Part shown: positions 13,787-14,740 of the stretch, piece after piece
How positions within the stretch are numbered: position 1 is the stretch's first letter
Layout of the letters: each line of letters begins with the position of its first letter
NCBI GenBank assembly: GCA_003647715.1
Contig: QMNJ01000024.1
Span: 1 to 14,740 of the forward strand
DNA from: Candidatus Coatesiibacteriota bacterium
Lineage (GTDB): Bacteria > RBG-13-66-14 > B26-G2
DNA length: 14,740 bases
Reading direction: 5' to 3'
The notes under the pieces: model-generated
What the model was told of the DNA's origin: nothing
The model's database searches: none
Seen by the model: the letters and a program-made list of their open reading frames with translations, nothing else
Made by a program: the position numbers and the translations under genes

Positions 13787-14723
13787 TAAGTTTCTTCATT
13801 AGCATTTTCCAAAATTCACTCTCGTTCTTAATGTCAATTTTGGATTTCAATGTCCATATTTCTTTATGGGATTTTTTCAATGAATTCTTGATGGAGAGCA
13901 TATCCTTTTCGGTGGTAATAATATAATCAGCAGACCTTCCAGTTTTCAGAACCAATTTTATATCTACATCTCTATACCTATAGTGGTCTGGAAATTGAAC
14001 AAGAAAGGGTCTGATTCCTCTATGCGAGAGTTCGTATGAGATATAGCCAATGGATGGAACCATGGAGAATAACAGTACCTTTCTGCCAACTATTTCGCTT
14101 ATGTTAACTATTTTACCAGTTCCAGCATTCACGATTACTTCAGGCACCTGTCTCATTATGAATATCGGCTTACTGATGCCATGGATGGATTTCAATGCAT
14201 AATTATGAGATGGTTTGGATATGAATATGCAATTAGCATACTTAAGAGCAGATATGTGCTCACGACCCCATCCAAGAGGAATTGGGGTTGGAGATACATC
14301 ATCTCTAATTATGACTATATCCAAGGTTTTTTTGACATTAAGCAACTGGAAGCCATCATCTATAATGATTATATCGCAGGAGGAGTCGTTTGCTCTCTCA
14401 ATTGCGGTTTTCTTATTCTTTTCAGTAAATACTTTAATATCAGGCAGTTGCGCTTTATATATTAGAGCTTCATCTGCAAGTGCTTCACCTCCAATAACAA
14501 TTGATGGCTTCTTGCCCATAATTACCAATCTTCTCGCAATATATATAATAAGAGGCGTCTTACCCGCTCCACCGAGATTTATGTTGCCTACTGATATTAC
14601 CGCTTTTTTTAGGACAATTTTTCTTCCTATTACTCCAGCGGAGTATAATTCCCTTCTTAAAGTATTATATAAGATAATCAGAACATAGATGGGTAAGAGG
14701 GCTATCTTGAATATTAGTTCCAT
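13779..14723 (-). CDS. lpxK: Tetraacyldisaccharide 4'-kinase LpxK (shortened, divergent)
   Basis: LpxK phosphorylates the 4' position of the lipid A disaccharide on the inner face of the cytoplasmic membrane. The 314-residue chain has an N-terminal hydrophobic helix (about 3-20) and a P-loop, SVGNINLGGAGKTP at 44-57. Asp122-Asp123-Gly-Phe-Gln at 122-126 is the Walker B-like motif, and TTEKDMLSI at 270-278 is the C-terminal signature. Asp84 and His247 lie at the spacing of the catalytic Asp99/His261 pair recalled from the Aquifex enzyme. Two oddities: the usual SRGYG stretch between the P-loop and the GDE motif is missing (27 residues separate GKTP from Asp84, versus about 50 in E. coli), and DDGFQH reads DDGFQL. 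AGAGG lies 4-5 bases before ATG 14723. It leads an operon with the acyltransferase. Confidence 0.9.
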   Translation of the reverse strand: MELIFKIALLPIYVLIILYNTLRRELYSAGVIGRKIVLKKAVISVGNINLGGAGKTPLIIYIARRLVIMGKKPSIVIGGEALADEALIYKAQLPDIKVFTEKNKKTAIERANDSSCDIIIIDDGFQLLNVKKTLDIVIIRDDVSPTPIPLGWGREHISALKYANCIFISKPSHNYALKSIHGISKPIFIMRQVPEVIVNAGTGKIVNISEIVGRKVLLFSMVPSIGYISYELSHRGIRPFLVQFPDHYRYRDVDIKLVLKTGRSADYIITTEKDMLSIKNSLKKSHKEIWTLKSKIDIKNESEFWKMLMKKLNV

Positions 14724-14740
14724 AATTCCTCTGGTTGAGA

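Overview
The window carries sixteen complete protein genes and almost no spare DNA. It looks like chromosome from an uncultured bacterium with an outer membrane. The evidence for that is two lipid A genes (an lpxK and an LpxL-type acyltransferase), a Wzi-like outer-membrane barrel and several exported proteins. Isoprenoids come from the MEP pathway (ispD, ispF). Codons AGA/AGG for Arg and ATA for Ile are heavily used, genes are tightly packed, and most carry purine-rich GGAGG-type ribosome binding sites. This would fit a deep-branching, possibly thermophilic or anaerobic candidate phylum (WOR-3/Stahlbacteria-like is a guess), but no marker here fixes the taxonomy. No RNA gene, insertion sequence, CRISPR array or prophage gene is visible.

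Left half, plus strand (38-6543). A Wzi-like barrel gene is followed by mazG (house-cleaning NTP pyrophosphohydrolase). After an 86-base gap holding a good sigma-70-type promoter comes a cluster of a membrane PIN-TRAM protein, ispD, ispF, an exported TPR protein and rlmB. The order PIN-TRAM/ispD/ispF with rlmB nearby matches the yacL-ispD-ispF...rlmB block of Firmicutes, here with an exported TPR gene inserted and translationally coupled on both sides. The only sizeable non-coding stretch of the window lies between ispD and ispF.

Right half, minus strand (14723-6555). Reading in the direction of transcription, one likely operon runs lpxK, LpxL-type acyltransferase, an ArnE/ArnF-like four-helix membrane protein, endonuclease V and a nitroreductase. 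A second runs tldD, tldE (pmbA), an exported M3/M2-like zinc metallopeptidase and a small GlsB/YeaQ-type membrane protein. The two halves converge with 11 bases between rlmB and the small membrane protein and no visible terminator.

How the genes fit together: the lipid A genes and the ArnE/F-like protein suggest envelope lipid synthesis and perhaps modification; the Tld pair plus the exported peptidase suggest peptide processing or degradation; MazG and endonuclease V both deal with damaged or non-canonical nucleotides. I do not see a clearly new multi-gene system. The most unusual points are a shortened LpxK with a changed Walker B-side motif, an IspF with an altered C-terminal active-site loop, a possible leaderless ispF start, and the two minus-strand operon groupings.
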